A stretch of 64,000 nt of DNA from Podospora pseudoanserina. Its lineage: Eukaryota; Ascomycota; Sordariomycetes; Sordariales; Podosporaceae. The notes below the pieces were generated by a model, which saw nothing but the letters and a program-made list of their open reading frames with translations, was not told where the DNA came from and searched no databases. Below are positions 21,201 to 35,546 of the stretch, in pieces. The DNA lies in the NCBI RefSeq assembly GCF_035222485.1, contig NC_085921.1, positions 62,001 to 126,000 on the forward strand. Direction: 5' to 3'. Position numbers and translations under genes: made by a program. Numbering within the stretch: position 1 is the first letter of the stretch; the number at the start of each line of letters is the position of its first letter.

Positions 21201-22678
21201 CTAATTAGGAGTCAAGACATAAATCTCGCCCTCGGCGCTGTTATCGCTTCCCACAAACAACCCTCTGCCCGCCGGATCCCAAGCAGCGGCTGTCAAGCGG
21301 AAGCAGTTGCTCATGGTTAGCCCATTGGCAGTGCAGCTTCCTGGGTTTGGTGCCGAGAAAATGTCCTTGTATCCCGTCATGCTGTCGGCTGGGGCAACAG
21401 GTTCGTACGTTCCATTGGCCAACTTTGTGAAGGGAATCTGGACAACCTTGAAGCCTGTGGCAGGCTGTCGATTCCAGCTCCCGTGGAACGTGACATACAT
21501 ATTCTTTGCATCGAAATCAAATGTGTTGGCAATGGGGGCCGAGTGCGCTTGGAAGGTCAGCCGGGGTGGCACTGCTCGACCGTTGCAGGTCGCATCGTTA
21601 TAGGACGAGTTTGGTGAGACTACAAAGTGGGAGCCAGTCTTGAGATTGGAGTTGGGGAAGTTGGCCGGGTTCCAGACAGAAAAGCAGGTCGGATATCCAT
21701 ACCAAGCATTTCGAACGGTAAGGGGGTCGCCGACTGCCACCATGTTAGTCAATGAACATAGATGGGTACGGTAGGTCACGACATGACTAACGGTTATTGA
21801 GCTTCTCGGCCGGGTTATCGATGTGAATATCGCGGCGCTGCCCATTTTCAGTTCGGGCAAAGTCCTAGAGCTGTTAGTACGGAATGTAAAGGCGAAAGAT
21901 GGAAAGTACATACGTCGCCGCTGTTCTCGACACCCCAGAACACGCCATTGGGATCGGCTGTGAAGCCAATCTCATTCCTGAGACCATATCCATACACCTC
22001 CCCTTCGGTATTGTAGTTGAAGCCGTTGCTAGGTGCCTTGCTGGCGTCAAAGATTTTGATGATGGCCCTGCCAGTGCCAGGCTGCTGAGATGCCATGTCA
22101 AAGTTGGAGTTTGACCCAACTTGCAGCAACACGAGATTGGGCTGCTGGGGGACTACGGCAACCGTTCTCGATGAATGGATGCCGGTTGACATGCCCCTGA
22201 CGATGGTCTTTTGGTTGCTGATCTTGCGGGTAAGGGAGTCGTAGGCCCAGCTCCACAGCGTTGTCTCACTGCTGGCATAGAGTGTCTTGCCGTCTGGAGT
22301 GATGGAAAGGCCGTGGTTGATTTGGTTGCCAGATATAAGCATGGTGGTGCTATTGATGCACCCGTTATCTCCAAATGTGTGCACAGAGATGCCACGCGTG
22401 TTTTGTGAAACCAACATGTTGCCCTCGGTGTCCCACACGATGGTGCGCACTTGCTTGAGACCACCGGCAATCTTCATGGCGGACCATCCTGATTCCAACT
22501 TGTATTGGTAGCGGAAGTTGGCAACACCACTGCAGCTGGCAGGTTTTGGTAGCTGTCTGACAGCGGCCTCAGTGCCTTTATGATGTTGTTAGAATTCAAA
22601 CGGGAAGACAAAGGCACAAAAAGCAAACTAACCGCTTGCCAAAGCTGCCGCCGCAGTGACAATCTTGAACAGATGCAT
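21201..22678 (-). CDS. soluble quinoprotein-type glucose/sorbosone dehydrogenase, four exons
   Basis: Exons 22678-22633, 22575-21914, 21864-21792 and 21733-21201 give about 437 residues; introns of 57, 49 and 58 bp have GTTAGT/GTATGT donors and CTAAC-type branch sites, and all phases agree. Signal peptide MHLFKIVTAAAALAS. The beta-propeller has ISGNQINHGLSITPDGKTLY, VYGYGLRNEIGFTADPNG, FWGVENSGD joined to DFARTENGQRRDIHIDNPAE, and HSAPIANTFDFDAKNMYVTFHGSWNRQPATGFK, matching the fungal L-sorbosone/glucose dehydrogenase family with possible PQQ binding. Probably secreted and active on sugars. C-terminus reads LFVGSDNSAEGEIYVLTPN, as expected. Confidence 0.9.
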
Positions 22679-23632
22679 CCTTTGCAATGAATCAAGTGGA
22701 TATCTATCACGTAATTTGCAGGTTTGAAATGACAGTGACGCTGGATGGGAGCAAAAGACAGCCTGATACCATGCCGAGAAAAGGGACAACAACGAGGTCA
22801 AATACTAGAACCGGGGGACGTTCCACGGGTTGGTTGGTGCATTATGCTCATTGCTATAATATCTAATGAAGTCGTGAGCGAAGATCGCATCCTGATTGTA
22901 GTAGGAGTCGGGGTGTGATGCTGCGGAATAGAGTGAAGTTGATAGCCTGTTCGGCAGATTGGCTTCCGATAAGTGATGTCTCCGCGAGCAAGGGCTCAGC
23001 GGCAGTGGATAGAATGATGCAAGCACGGTGCCTGGAGGAGATGATTGGTTGTGGGGACTTGTGAGAGATTAGGTCCGATGGATGTTCTGCCGAGGTTGGT
23101 GTTTGATGAGAGGGTTGATGACAAACTCACTGCCTCCTCCATCGGCTGATGGGTGGTTTGGTGTGCGTCTGTCTAGGTATATAAGATTCCATCTGGATTG
23201 ATCCGGGAGGGCTTTTACATACCTTGGTAGATAAGACCTAGAATATATCTAGAACCGGCACTTGTCCATGACAAGCTTTTGTGTGGCGTGCCAAGGACAT
23301 CTTGGCCTCTTGGTCCGTTGCATTTCTAGTGCTTGTTCTTACTTCACTTTTCCTTGGGCTCAGACCCTCCCTGCAGAACATGATGGTGAATGGCCGAGCC
23401 ACAGACTGAGTGTTGAGGACGGGAACCATACCGCGGTCGGGACCGGAAGAATGGATGCCCTGGGGTCCTTGACTTCCATTCCACTAAGCAATGTCCCTGT
23501 CGGGTCCATATTTGGTCCCGATCCACCTCTGGTATTCTGCCGGGTCTTGATCACAAAGGCTGCCCCGCATCGTTCCGGTTGTTCTGTCCCTCCTTGCCCA
23601 TCCCAGTCCCACAGCTTTCAGAGACCTGAACA
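22679..23632. other. intergenic region, divergent promoters
   Basis: 950 bp between the dehydrogenase (minus) and the ABM gene (plus); both promoters must be here. Open frames present, for example on the plus strand from 23262, look random and would overlap the ABM start. Confidence 0.4.
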
Positions 23633-24090
23633 ATGTCCTCTCTTCACTTCCTCGCCATTTTGTCTCCTAAACCAGACAGGGTGGCGCGGGTGAGTACATC
23701 ACAGCTCAGGCCTGTTCATAAACGAAAAACACAGAGACTAATCTTCGAGTTGCAGGTACAAGAGATAGCAGAATCTGTCTCCAACTATGTCAAAGAAAAT
23801 GAGCCCGGGGTGCTGCAATACCAATGGTTCCGAACTGGGACTGAGGAGAAGCCCAAGATAGTTGTGTGGGAACAGTGAGTACCACCAGACCCACAGCAGA
23901 TCCGCTTCATGGTGTGGGGGTTCGTGGACTGAAGACATCTAGATATGCCGATCAAGCTGCGGTCGATATTCACAAATCGAGTTCGAAGCTGGCGTGGTTG
24001 GTTGAGACTGAAGAGAAGGAGAGCAACATGCTGGAGCCGATTGAGGTTCTGCCACTCGAGCCATTTGCTGGGTGGGCACCTCAAAGCTAG
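23633..24090 (+). CDS. antibiotic-biosynthesis-monooxygenase (ABM) domain protein, three exons
   Basis: Exons 23633-23689, 23756-23874 and 23943-24090, 107 residues. The introns (66 and 68 bp) have GTGAGT donors and CAG/TAG acceptors; the first is a multiple of three and lacks stops, but its removal restores family length. The product reads HFLAILSPKPDRVARVQEIA, then NEPGVLQYQWFRT, IVVWEQYADQAAVDIHKSS and MLEPIEVLPLEPFAG: the ferredoxin-like ABM fold of cofactor-free quinol oxygenases and related stress enzymes. Cytosolic. Substrate unknown. Neighbouring genes give no pathway hint. Confidence 0.85.
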
Positions 24091-24500
24091 GGTACCAAGA
24101 TTGATAATTGCCCAACTTATCTGTTGCGCAGAAAGCGAACCAATCCGATGTCGCCGTCATGCCAAGACCTTCCATTCAGAGCAACCCTCCTCAAAGGTGC
24201 CATCTTGAATCGCAACAAATAAAAGTGAAAGTGATAGTTGCTCCTTCCAGGTTCTCCCAGAGGTGTGTCGTGGCCTGCAGACCTCACTGAGGTTGCCCTG
24301 CTCCTGCCCAGTTTGCCCATTTCGCCCAAAAATCACATGACTTCCCGACCATTTCGCGTCCCAGCTGGCAGCTGGTTGGTCTGCTCCATTTTCCCACAAT
24401 TCCCAAAGCGCGTCGTTCCTGCACTCCTCAATCTTTGCCGCGTTTGCAATCCTGCACTCCTCATTCTTTGGCAAGGAGTGGCAGCAAGATTCTCACCAAC
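24091..24500. other. intergenic region, RecQ promoter
   Basis: 410 bp between the ABM gene and the RecQ start codon. Pyrimidine-rich stretches. No gene seen. Confidence 0.4.
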
Positions 24501-27022
<2,522 letters not shown>

Positions 27023-30000
27023 CGGCCTAGTCAGTGTTGGTCACCAGCTATCTTGATGAAGGGGAGGATCACAGCTCGATGGGATAAATGTTTATCATCC
27101 ATTTTTGGTTGCGGTGTGAGTGGTTTAGTTCCAGGTTGCGGAATGCGTCAAGGTCATATAGTTAGTACTACCGTATGTATGTACCAATTACCTAGAACCA
27201 CGATAGTTGGGGTTCTCTTAGCTTTTGCTCTGTGCAGTCTCGTTTGTGTTGAGCTCCGTGGCGATTGTAAAGAAATGGTTGAACCCGAGTCCAGAGCCGG
27301 TTATGCAGCCGCGTTATCCGAGTCCGATACTAAACAGTATTCAACCATCGAATGGGAGCATGTGGTAAATTAATACTGGCGCAGAGTGGAGGGACCAGAC
27401 CATCAGGAAACCCAGGGCAGTGCATGCTAATTGATTGGTATTATATGCATGTGAGTCCTTGCTTGATATGTATACCACCCATTCTTGTTACAATGTGCGA
27501 TACCACGACATTCACGGTACCGCAACTGATGCAACCAACCTGTGCTGCTCCAACCTGTGCTGCTCCAACCCGTGCTGTACCCTATCTCGCCACGCATCAC
27601 CTGCTTGCTCCTGGATCGGGATGGATGAAACGTAAGCATGGGGTTGCAGCCCTATCAGCCATCATAACGCACATGTAGCTGGGGAGCGTGTTGCTGAGGC
27701 ACTTCCAAGTTCTCTTGCAATTTTGACCATACCTACCCTAACACAACGTCCAATCAACACCAAGTACCAACAGTACTACTACAGCAGTGATCATCTGACA
27801 GAAAAGATCAATGCATCCGATACCCCCCTCACCCCCGGGTCATAACTCGCGTAGCAGATATTAAATATCATGTCGGGAGACCCTGACTTTTATTCCCAAA
27901 ATCTCGCTGTAGGTATCCGTCCCAACGATACTCCCGACGCCGTGAAATGTGAGATTGTGGTCCCGGGCACGCAGCCCTCATTTAACCGGCGGTAGAGACC
28001 AAGGTACAACTCTGGCAGAAAACCGCCGGGCGCAGAGGATTGCAGAAACTGCCTAGGTACTGTAGGTAGGCAATTTAGTTTGGATCTTTGTGGCGGATAA
28101 AGATGACCACTCTATGATCTGACTTTCTGCCCGAGTCCTGATTCTGTGCCTATGGTAGCTTAACATCATTTGCAATGCTGTTGATGGTTTTATTTTTGGC
28201 TTGTTTGATCTGGGGTGCCACGGTGTATTGGCGTGCGTCGCCCCAATCCCGATGACAGTGCGGCCAGCCAGGGTCCCTTTCTTCATGTTTCATTCTGCTT
28301 CTGTAATGTAGATCCGGGCCAGCGATCAAAACACTGACGTACCGTGGATGGGAAATTGCGGCGTGGGTGCTAGTAGTCGGCATGAACAGCTAGCGTTCAT
28401 GCGTTGAGTGCACGGAAACGCCGCCATCAGAACGGCGTCATTGGAAGACTCGCTATTTCATGAACACGGAGGATGTAATAAAAGTCGTCGTGAAACAAGT
28501 CTGGCTTGATGCGGTCAAGAGAAACCTTGAAGTTTCACTGATGCCAAGCTGGAGGGCACGGGAACAAATGCTGGCTGCAGAACCAAGCCGTTGGGAAAGC
28601 CACCGCGTCAAACTCGGTCTTGGCCATCCAAAGAAAGAGAGGCTCAAATCCAGGAAGTAGGCCAAGTGAAAACCAAACCCGTGACTGCTGGTGAGCATCA
28701 CCATGATGCGGCAAAACCATGCCACCACTCCCTCCTCTCATGACCCAAGCCAATGGCAATGATGGGGAGCGAGTCGGTTGGAGAGCCAGCATTGCTGGAA
28801 ATATTGTTGAGCTGTTGGACTTGCCAGCACCTTGGGAGGTTGTCGGAGGAGCTGCCTCTTTGGGAAACCCTGTCGATAGCTTCCATCACCAACCATCTCG
28901 TTTTGGCGTGGGGCCCGCAGCGGCAGTTGGCCCAAGCTTTTCGGACAGGCGGAGCAGACACACAGGTGCAATCAACAAGGCGGGACGTCTTGGCCGGCAG
29001 AGGAGAAACAGGAAGGGTCCGAGAAGAGAAGAGCGGGCAGGGCGGAGTGGGCGGGATGGAGCGCCAGGGCGCGATGGAGGTCCAGCGTGGCATCGGCCAA
29101 GACGCGATGGACAACACCCACCCACCTCCACACCGACCCGTGCAACGTCCAGGGGCAACGGCAGGCGACACCGACACCGAATTTAGGCAGGCTGCAAGCA
29201 CAAACCGATAGTCGGCCAGATATCCTCGGTTTTTTGGGCGCCAATTGTGGTGTTTTCCATGTTTCCCACGGGGAAAAGGAAGAGGGGGACTGAGCTTGTT
29301 GTGATGTTTGAATGAGTGTCGTTGTGAATGGAGCCATTATGAAGCGACGGTTGTGAAGGATCGACTGGTCTGAGCTTTTGTCTGGGGAAATTGCGGGGAT
29401 ATCGGACGACTCCGTCTGGGGAAAATCCACACACTCATCCACAGCACATCCACGCAACATCCACAATCCCCCGCAAAAAGAGCAGAGGCAGCAGCAAAAC
29501 AAATGAGCTTGTTGGTGATGAGCTTCGGAGATGAGCCGAGATCTGTCGATTCCACTTCTCGTGTCCTCCACCATCTTTTTCCACACCGAGTCTGGGGAAG
29601 TGGCGACAGTTGCCGTCGAATGTTCTCGCCCAGCTCCTCACCGTTAGACGTAGTGGGTAAGGTGGTGGAGTTTGATGGATGCCAGAGTCTCTCTCTCCGC
29701 CTCTATCTAATCTATCTTTTTTGTTTCTGTTCAATGCGTGCGATGTCGGCTCCCGCAGCGTGCGATGCAGCTGTAGGTTTCCACCTTCCTTGTTGCTCTT
29801 GTCTGGTTCCGATGCCTTGGTCAATACTGCAACCACGTAATCGCAGGGCCCGAGAATTGCACTCTGCTGGTGGCATAATGCGATTGTGCGGCGCTCGCCA
29901 ATCGCCAATCTTCATCACCGTTCCTGCAAGCATGCGAAAACTCTGTTGCCCTGTGAAACACGGCCAGCGCGCCGCCGTGTCTCCCTGGCGATAATCTCGT

Positions 30001-31812
30001 GTCCGGACGAGCCATTCTCAGCTCTTTTGCACCACGTCTGTGCCCAGGTCAGCCTCAACACACCATCACCAAAAACGTTCTACGCTCGGGCATGGCTTCC
30101 AGAAGCATTCTTTCTCCCTTGGTCCGCCGGCCTGCCTCACGCGGTCGTCCGACCTTTGTGGCAGACTAGTGATACAGATGCTGGACAAGCAACAAGCAAC
30201 AACTTGGCAGGCCGGCGGGTGGCTTGCGATCTGGCAGTTATCGCACGTGTCGAGACGGCGCTCAGACGATTCAACCTGCACCAGACAGAACACCACCTTG
30301 CTCTCTCGAGTGCCGGAGCGCAGTGAGCGCCAACCCGCCAATGGCAGCCATCCAGCTCGCCTGGGCTCCAAGGAATTTATCCATCTGCCCGAAGGCTTCA
30401 TCCGGCGCGCCGTTGGTGGCAGCCACGTGCGGGGATGAGATTTGAACGCTTGGCTTCCCTGCTGACGACGGGGGGATGGTGAGCTGCCCAATGGCGGGGC
30501 ATCACCACGGCCAAGCCGGACATGTTGTACAGATCCGGGCTGCTGGTGGCGCTGAGCAGCGATGCTGACTGGTGAACCACACAAGTCCCCGCGTCCCAAT
30601 CTCGCCAGACGGCCGTCGACAACTCTGAAGAGACTCAAGAGGCAGCGTTGCAGCCAAGGCCGCTTGCCCCAAAGCCGGTGGGTTGGCGTACCATTCCTAT
30701 CTGCACCGGAGGGGGATCCCCTGCCAACCCAAAAAACGCTTCCTTCAACCTCCTCGCACATCGGGCCGTCCTCGAGATGACTGATTTCTTGCTGTCCATG
30801 TACACTAGCTACCGTGTATGTACGGATGGTATCTGCCAGTGCCGCCAATCGACGGCTGACTGGCGCAACCGGCTGGCACTTGTGGATGAGTGAGACCCCC
30901 TTTTTTTTTTTCCACAGCTCTCGGAACCATCCAATGCGCTGGTTCGGGGAACGGGCGATACGACGATCCTTCCCCATTCCGAATAACCTGAAGCCTGCCT
31001 CTCTGCCTCTGGCTATGGGAAGCTGACTCTCTTGTGCACCCAGACGAAAAAGGGCTGAAACCACCAGCAGACGCCCATCAGCTCATCCTCATCTCATCTC
31101 TCCCGGACGCAGGAGGTACATGCAGCGTGCTAAGGCAGCCTAGTGGACGCAGTAGTAGTGTATGTATCCTGACAAAAACATTGGGGGTTGGCGTCTCCAG
31201 TTTCCGCCCGGCCGTGGAAGGCCAAGGTGTCATCGTGTGCCGTATGCTTTCCAGGATGTGGAATTGGGGAACGGGGTGAGGGAGAGAGTCGAGGTTGACG
31301 TGAACGGGCGGGCGGGCCATGATGGTGGGAAGTGGGAGGTGGGAGGATGTGGACCCGCGTCACCCCCTTCCCTGCTGACGAGCCCAGGATCGGCATGGGA
31401 ATTTCCAAAAGATGCGACGTGGGTGTTGCATTCGACTGCATTGCGACCAAATCTGCCTGTCTCGGGGACCTTTGAGTGCGGACAGCTTGTCCCCTCGTCC
31501 CCTCGTCCCCTCGTCCCTGGCTGGATTATATAAAGAAGTCGAGGTGATCGCTGCCTCGTCTTGCGAATGTCTCTGCCTCTGCCATCCCGCTAGCTCCTTC
31601 CCTGTCGGCCCAGTCAGTCGTCTGAAGTTCCCGATTAGCTTCGTGAACTGCCACCTGCCTGCACTTTGCACCGCAGCAGCATCTGCAAGTCCCCGACCTC
31701 CACTGTCCTGTCTGAGCACAGCAGTGTCTTGAAGTTGACTTGATCCCCCTTCCGCCCTCTCCCCCCCACACTCCCCACACCACCAGCGACCCGCCCAGGT
31801 TCGTCCCATATC
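27023..31812. other. 4.8-kb gene-poor region
   Basis: No frame here has a recognisable domain, signal peptide or convincing splice structure. Many open frames overlap one another on both strands (for example 28.7-29.6 kb and 30.0-31.1 kb), as expected for GC-rich noncoding DNA. Poly-T tract at about 30899-30911, a CCCCTCGT repeat at about 31491-31516, and TAGGTA-type words near 28055-28070. The right-hand part must be the promoter of the MFS transporter gene. Species-specific genes or noncoding RNAs cannot be excluded. Confidence 0.5.
27535..27579. repeat. three-unit 15-bp minisatellite
   Basis: Unit CCAACCTGTGCTGCT occurs exactly twice (27535-27549, 27550-27564) and once with changes (27565-27579). 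Confidence 0.9.
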
Positions 31813-33467
31813 ATGGGTGCCGCCGCAGAGGTCTCCGGCGCCGACCGGGATATTCCCACCACCGAGTCCGACAGCGTCACCAACGAGAAGGCCGTCTTCA
31901 AGAACACCGACAGCGATGCCGTCGAGAGCGCCGGCTGGGACGAGACGGCCACCAAGAAGCTCATCCGCAAGATCGACGTCACGCTGATCCCCTTCCTGGC
32001 TCTCCTCTATCTGCTCTCCTTCCTGGACCGTACCAACATCGGCAATGCCCGTCTCGACACCCTCGAGAGGGATCTCAAGCTCGACTCAGCCCGCCTCCAG
32101 TACAACGATGCCCTCGCCATCTTCTTCCCCTTCTACGTGGCCGCCGAGGTCCCCTCCAACATGGCCATGAAGCGTTTCCGCCCCTCCATCTGGATTCCCA
32201 GCATCATGGTCGCCTGGGGTATCTGCACGACGCTTATGGGTATTGTGCACAACTATGCCGGCCTCATGGCCGTCCGTGCCGTCTTGGGTATCGCCGAGGG
32301 TGGTTTGTTCCCCGGTATCACCTACTAGTGAGTAGCTTCTCCCATATCTCGCCGCGCTGTGGTGTTGTACTGACAGGGCGCCAACCAGCATCACCATGTG
32401 GTATCGTCGCCACGAGTGCGGTCTCCGCATGGCCATTTTCTTCTCGGCTGCCACCGCTGCCGGTGCTTTCGGTGGTCTCTTGGCTCGCGGTATCGTTGAG
32501 ATGAGAGGCGTCGGTGGTCTCTCTGGCTGGCAGTGGATCTTCATCCTCGAGGGTATCCTCACCGTCATCATCGCCATTGTTGCCTACTTCGTCATGCAGG
32601 ACTACCCCTCCACAGCCAAGTTCCTCACCGAGGAGGAGCGTGCCGAAGTCAGCGCCCGTCTCAAGCGCGATCGGTCCTCGCTGGCCGACGAGTTCGACAT
32701 GAAGTACTTCTGGGCCGCCCTCAAGGACTGGAAGATCTGGGTGCACATGTTCATCACCATTGGCGTCTACACTGGTCTCTACTCGTACTCGCTCTTCCTC
32801 CCCACCATCATCAACGATCTCGGCACCGCCACCTCCCCCGAGATGGCCCAGCTCATGACTGTTCCTCCCTACATTGTAGCCTGCTTGTTCTGCATCGGCG
32901 CAGGCTGGCACGCTGACAGGCGTGGTGAGCGCGGCATCTACATGATTGGATTCATGATCATGGCGTAAGTCCTTGTTCTCGTTCCTGTCCCGACATTCAG
33001 TAGTGAGAGAATGGCTCTAACATGGTGATTCTTGCAGCATCGTTGGACTGATTTGCTTGATTGCGACGCCGAATGCCGGTGTCCGCTACTTTGGCTGCTT
33101 CCTCCTCGCCTCGGGTATCTACCCCAACGTCCCCCAGGGTGTCGCGTGGAACGGCAACAACATTGGCGGTTCCCTCAAGCGCGGTGTCGGCATTGCCATG
33201 CACGTCGGCTTCGGCAACTTGGGCGGTACCATTTCTGCCTACCTCTTCTTGACCAAGGACCGCCCCCGCTACTACCCCGGCTTCGGCACTCTTCTCGCCT
33301 GCCAGGTCATGGCTGCCACTCTGTCCATCTTCATGACCATCTACTTGCGTCGGGAGAACGCCCGCCGTGACCGCGAGTACAAGCCTCCAAGCGAGTACAC
33401 CGAGGAGGAAAGGGTTGCCGAGAGGGAGAAGGGCGACAACGCTAGCTTTTTCCGCTACACCATTTAA
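31813..33467 (+). CDS. MFS transporter of the anion:cation symporter / vitamin permease type
   Basis: Exons 31813-32327, 32389-32964 and 33038-33467, 506 residues; introns of 61 and 73 bp with GTGAGT/GTAAGT donors and CAG acceptors, phases agree. Features of the fungal ACS family (allantoate, nicotinate and similar permeases): KLIRKIDVTLIPFLALLYLL, the LSFLDRTNIGNARL signature, VAAEVPSNMAMKRFRPS, GIAEGGLFPGITYYITMWYRR, GLSGWQWIFILEG and YFGCFLLASGIYPNVPQGVAW with 12 predicted membrane segments. Cytoplasmic tail charged. Plasma-membrane uptake of an organic anion or vitamin is inferred; the substrate cannot be read from sequence. Codon use is strongly C-ending, suggesting high expression. Confidence 0.93.
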
Positions 33468-33919
33468 GCAGTCGAGAATATCCTCTTTTCTGTCTTGTCT
33501 TGGGTCAGGTTTTCCCGCAGCGATATCTGGGTCGGGGTGTTGGGTTAGGCTTTCAGAGAGAGGAGGCATGTACACAGTTTTTGGGTGTTGATCATGAATT
33601 TCAACAGTACGGAATTCATACTGGTCAATTAACCCTCTGCATCGCCTAGTGATGCATGTTGAATGATAGACTATTTATTCTTGTTGGTTGCGGCAAAGAC
33701 ACCCACACCATGTTCTTCTGCCTTTTCACTAGCCCCTGCAAAGTGATGCTTTGGATTCCGTCGTGGATGCCTCTACAGTGTAGGTCCACTAACTTTTGTT
33801 TTAGAGACTGTCAGAAAAAAAGTATCCTCTATACACTATTTTGCTTCAAAGTCTCGTCGAAGCTTGGTTGAGACTACAACTGTGGAAAATAAGAATAAAA
33901 ATAAATTACAAAAATTGGA
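33468..33919. other. intergenic region, no gene seen
   Basis: 450 bp between the MFS gene and the tRNA-Leu gene, AT-rich towards 33.8-33.9 kb. 3' UTR and tRNA termination region. Confidence 0.4.
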
Positions 33920-33927
33920 TGATGAGA

Positions 33928-33958
<31 letters not shown>

Positions 33959-34032
33959 CGGAATCCTGGGTTAGGGGATGTTGATTAAGGAAGACCTTAA
34001 CGTGGCGCCTTAGACCGCTCGGCCATCTCACC
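33920..34032 (-). tRNA. tRNA-Leu (anticodon AAG) with intron
   Basis: Read on the minus strand: acceptor GGTGAGA pairs with TCTCATC, D-arm GGCCGAGCGGTCTAAGGC, anticodon stem CCACG/CGTGG with loop TTAAGG giving anticodon AAG, long variable arm, T-stem GTGGG/CCCAC with TTCAAAT. An intron of about 33 nt follows position 37; its CCTTAA is a perfect complement of the TTAAGG anticodon loop, as in classical tRNA introns. A T5 run follows for Pol III termination. Confidence 0.92.
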
Positions 34033-34439
34033 TTCTGATTGGTTGATACTATTATCGGTTTAATTCCCTATATTTGTATACATTCTACGTCCTCGTGTCT
34101 CGTGGCGTTCATCAAATCGAACCCTTTTGATGTGAGATGAGAACCTCCCCAACAGTTTTAGTTAAAGATATACGAATGTTACTCAATCTGCGATTGGGAA
34201 CACTGAGTCATGGCTTTGACTCAGGACAACCTCGCTTACACTTCTATCCAATAAGATATTGTCCGGCCCAATAAAGATGTTCCTGGATGCACGATGGTGC
34301 AAGCCAGCGTCGAATATCGACCTGACAAAACGCCTCATTCTTGGGGCTTCTACATAAGCGCAATGAAGTTCCTCCTGGGGGGCGAAAGCATTTTCTAAGA
34401 ACCCAAGCCTCAGCAGAAACCCACTCGGCAACTATCAAT
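34033..34439. other. intergenic region, no gene seen
   Basis: About 400 bp between the tRNA-Leu gene and the amidohydrolase. Presumed promoter. No coding frame of note. Confidence 0.4.
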
Positions 34440-35514
34440 ATGAGATCCCACTGGGTCCTTCCCCTCTACTTTACCGCTCTCGCGGCCAGTACCCCGAAGC
34501 CCGACCACAAGCCCGAATCGATCAGCTACATCACACTCGAGGAGCATTGGGTCTCTCCCGCTCTCTACTCCTACTTCCCTACCGTCCTCTCGCCGCTGCC
34601 CCCGCCTGTTCTCAGTGCAACCCTGGTCAGTCTCCAAGAAGTCGGTCCAGTTCGTCTCGCATCCATGAAGAATAGCTCCATCTCTCTGCAAGTTGTGTCT
34701 CACGTTGCCTCGGGCCCGGAACCGATGCAACAATCCCGACCTCACAGCTTTGGCAAACAGCCAGCTATTCTCCCGCATCAAGCCCTGCCCTGCCAACTTC
34801 AGGGGTTTCTGCGTGCTCCCAATGGCCATTCCTGCTGAAGCGGCCAGCCAGCTGAAGACATGTGTTCAGGAGTATGGCTTTGTTGGCGCCTTGATTGATG
34901 CATATGTTGTTCAGCCTTCCGGCGACAAGTATCAGTTTTATGAAGGAAGGGAATATGATGAATTCTGGCGAACCGTTCAGGAGCTGGACGTTCCGGTATA
35001 TCTGCATCCTTCCTTCCAGTCGTTGGATGAGGTGTTTACTCCTGGGGAACTGTACTACCAAGAGGATTCGGTGGCGGCCTCGGCGGGATTGGCTACGGCA
35101 AGCTGGGACTGGCACTCGAGAACGGGCCTTTCGTTTCTGAGACTTTATACTGGGGGCGTCTTTGAGAGATTCCCAAAACTGAAGATTGTGTTCGGTCACA
35201 TGGGAGAAATGGTGCCATTCTATCTGTGGAGGTCAAACGCGGTGTTGAGCAGAGGCAGGCCGACGTCCTTGAGAGATGTATGGAGAAACAATATATGGGT
35301 GGCGGTCAGTGCCGTGTGGGATTTGGACGTTATGAGGATGGTGCTTGCTGTGACGGATGTGAGGAGGGTCATGTATGCCGTTGACTACCCGTTTGGCAGC
35401 AACGCTGAGGGCAAGGCCTTAATGGAAGAGCTGCGCAAGAGCAAACTGGTGAGCGAGAAGGAATTCAAGGGGATTGCGAATGGAAATGCCAAGGCGTTGT
35501 TGCGCTTGAAATGA
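34440..35514 (+). pseudogene. ACMSD-like amidohydrolase / decarboxylase, frameshifted near 34.73 kb
   Basis: From the ATG at 34440 the frame reads an N-terminal hydrophobic stretch, then [20 protein letters not shown], which carries the ExH metal ligands of the amidohydrolase_2/ACMSD group, and [19 protein letters not shown]. At about 34728 the frame must move by one base (EPM then [14 protein letters not shown]) and then reads on to 35514: [42 protein letters not shown] and [11 protein letters not shown], all family hallmarks (metal ligand His residues, catalytic Asp). Members decarboxylate aromatic acids such as 6-methylsalicylate or uracil-5-carboxylate. There is no GT-AG pair that would bridge the shift, so it is a frameshift or a sequence error. 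It ends only 32 bp from the convergent rhodopsin-domain gene. Confidence 0.75.
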
Positions 35515-35546
35515 GGCGAGAACAACCACCTCAGCGGCCATGCTTC

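Noticed and set aside
23262-23693. 143-codon plus-strand frame before the ABM gene
   Set aside because: Overlaps the ABM start in another frame, no family sequence, no signal for translation.
30066-31064. 332-codon minus-strand open frame in the gene-poor region
   Set aside because: No ATG at its head, no domain or signal, low-complexity GC-driven openness and overlap with equally open frames on the other strand.
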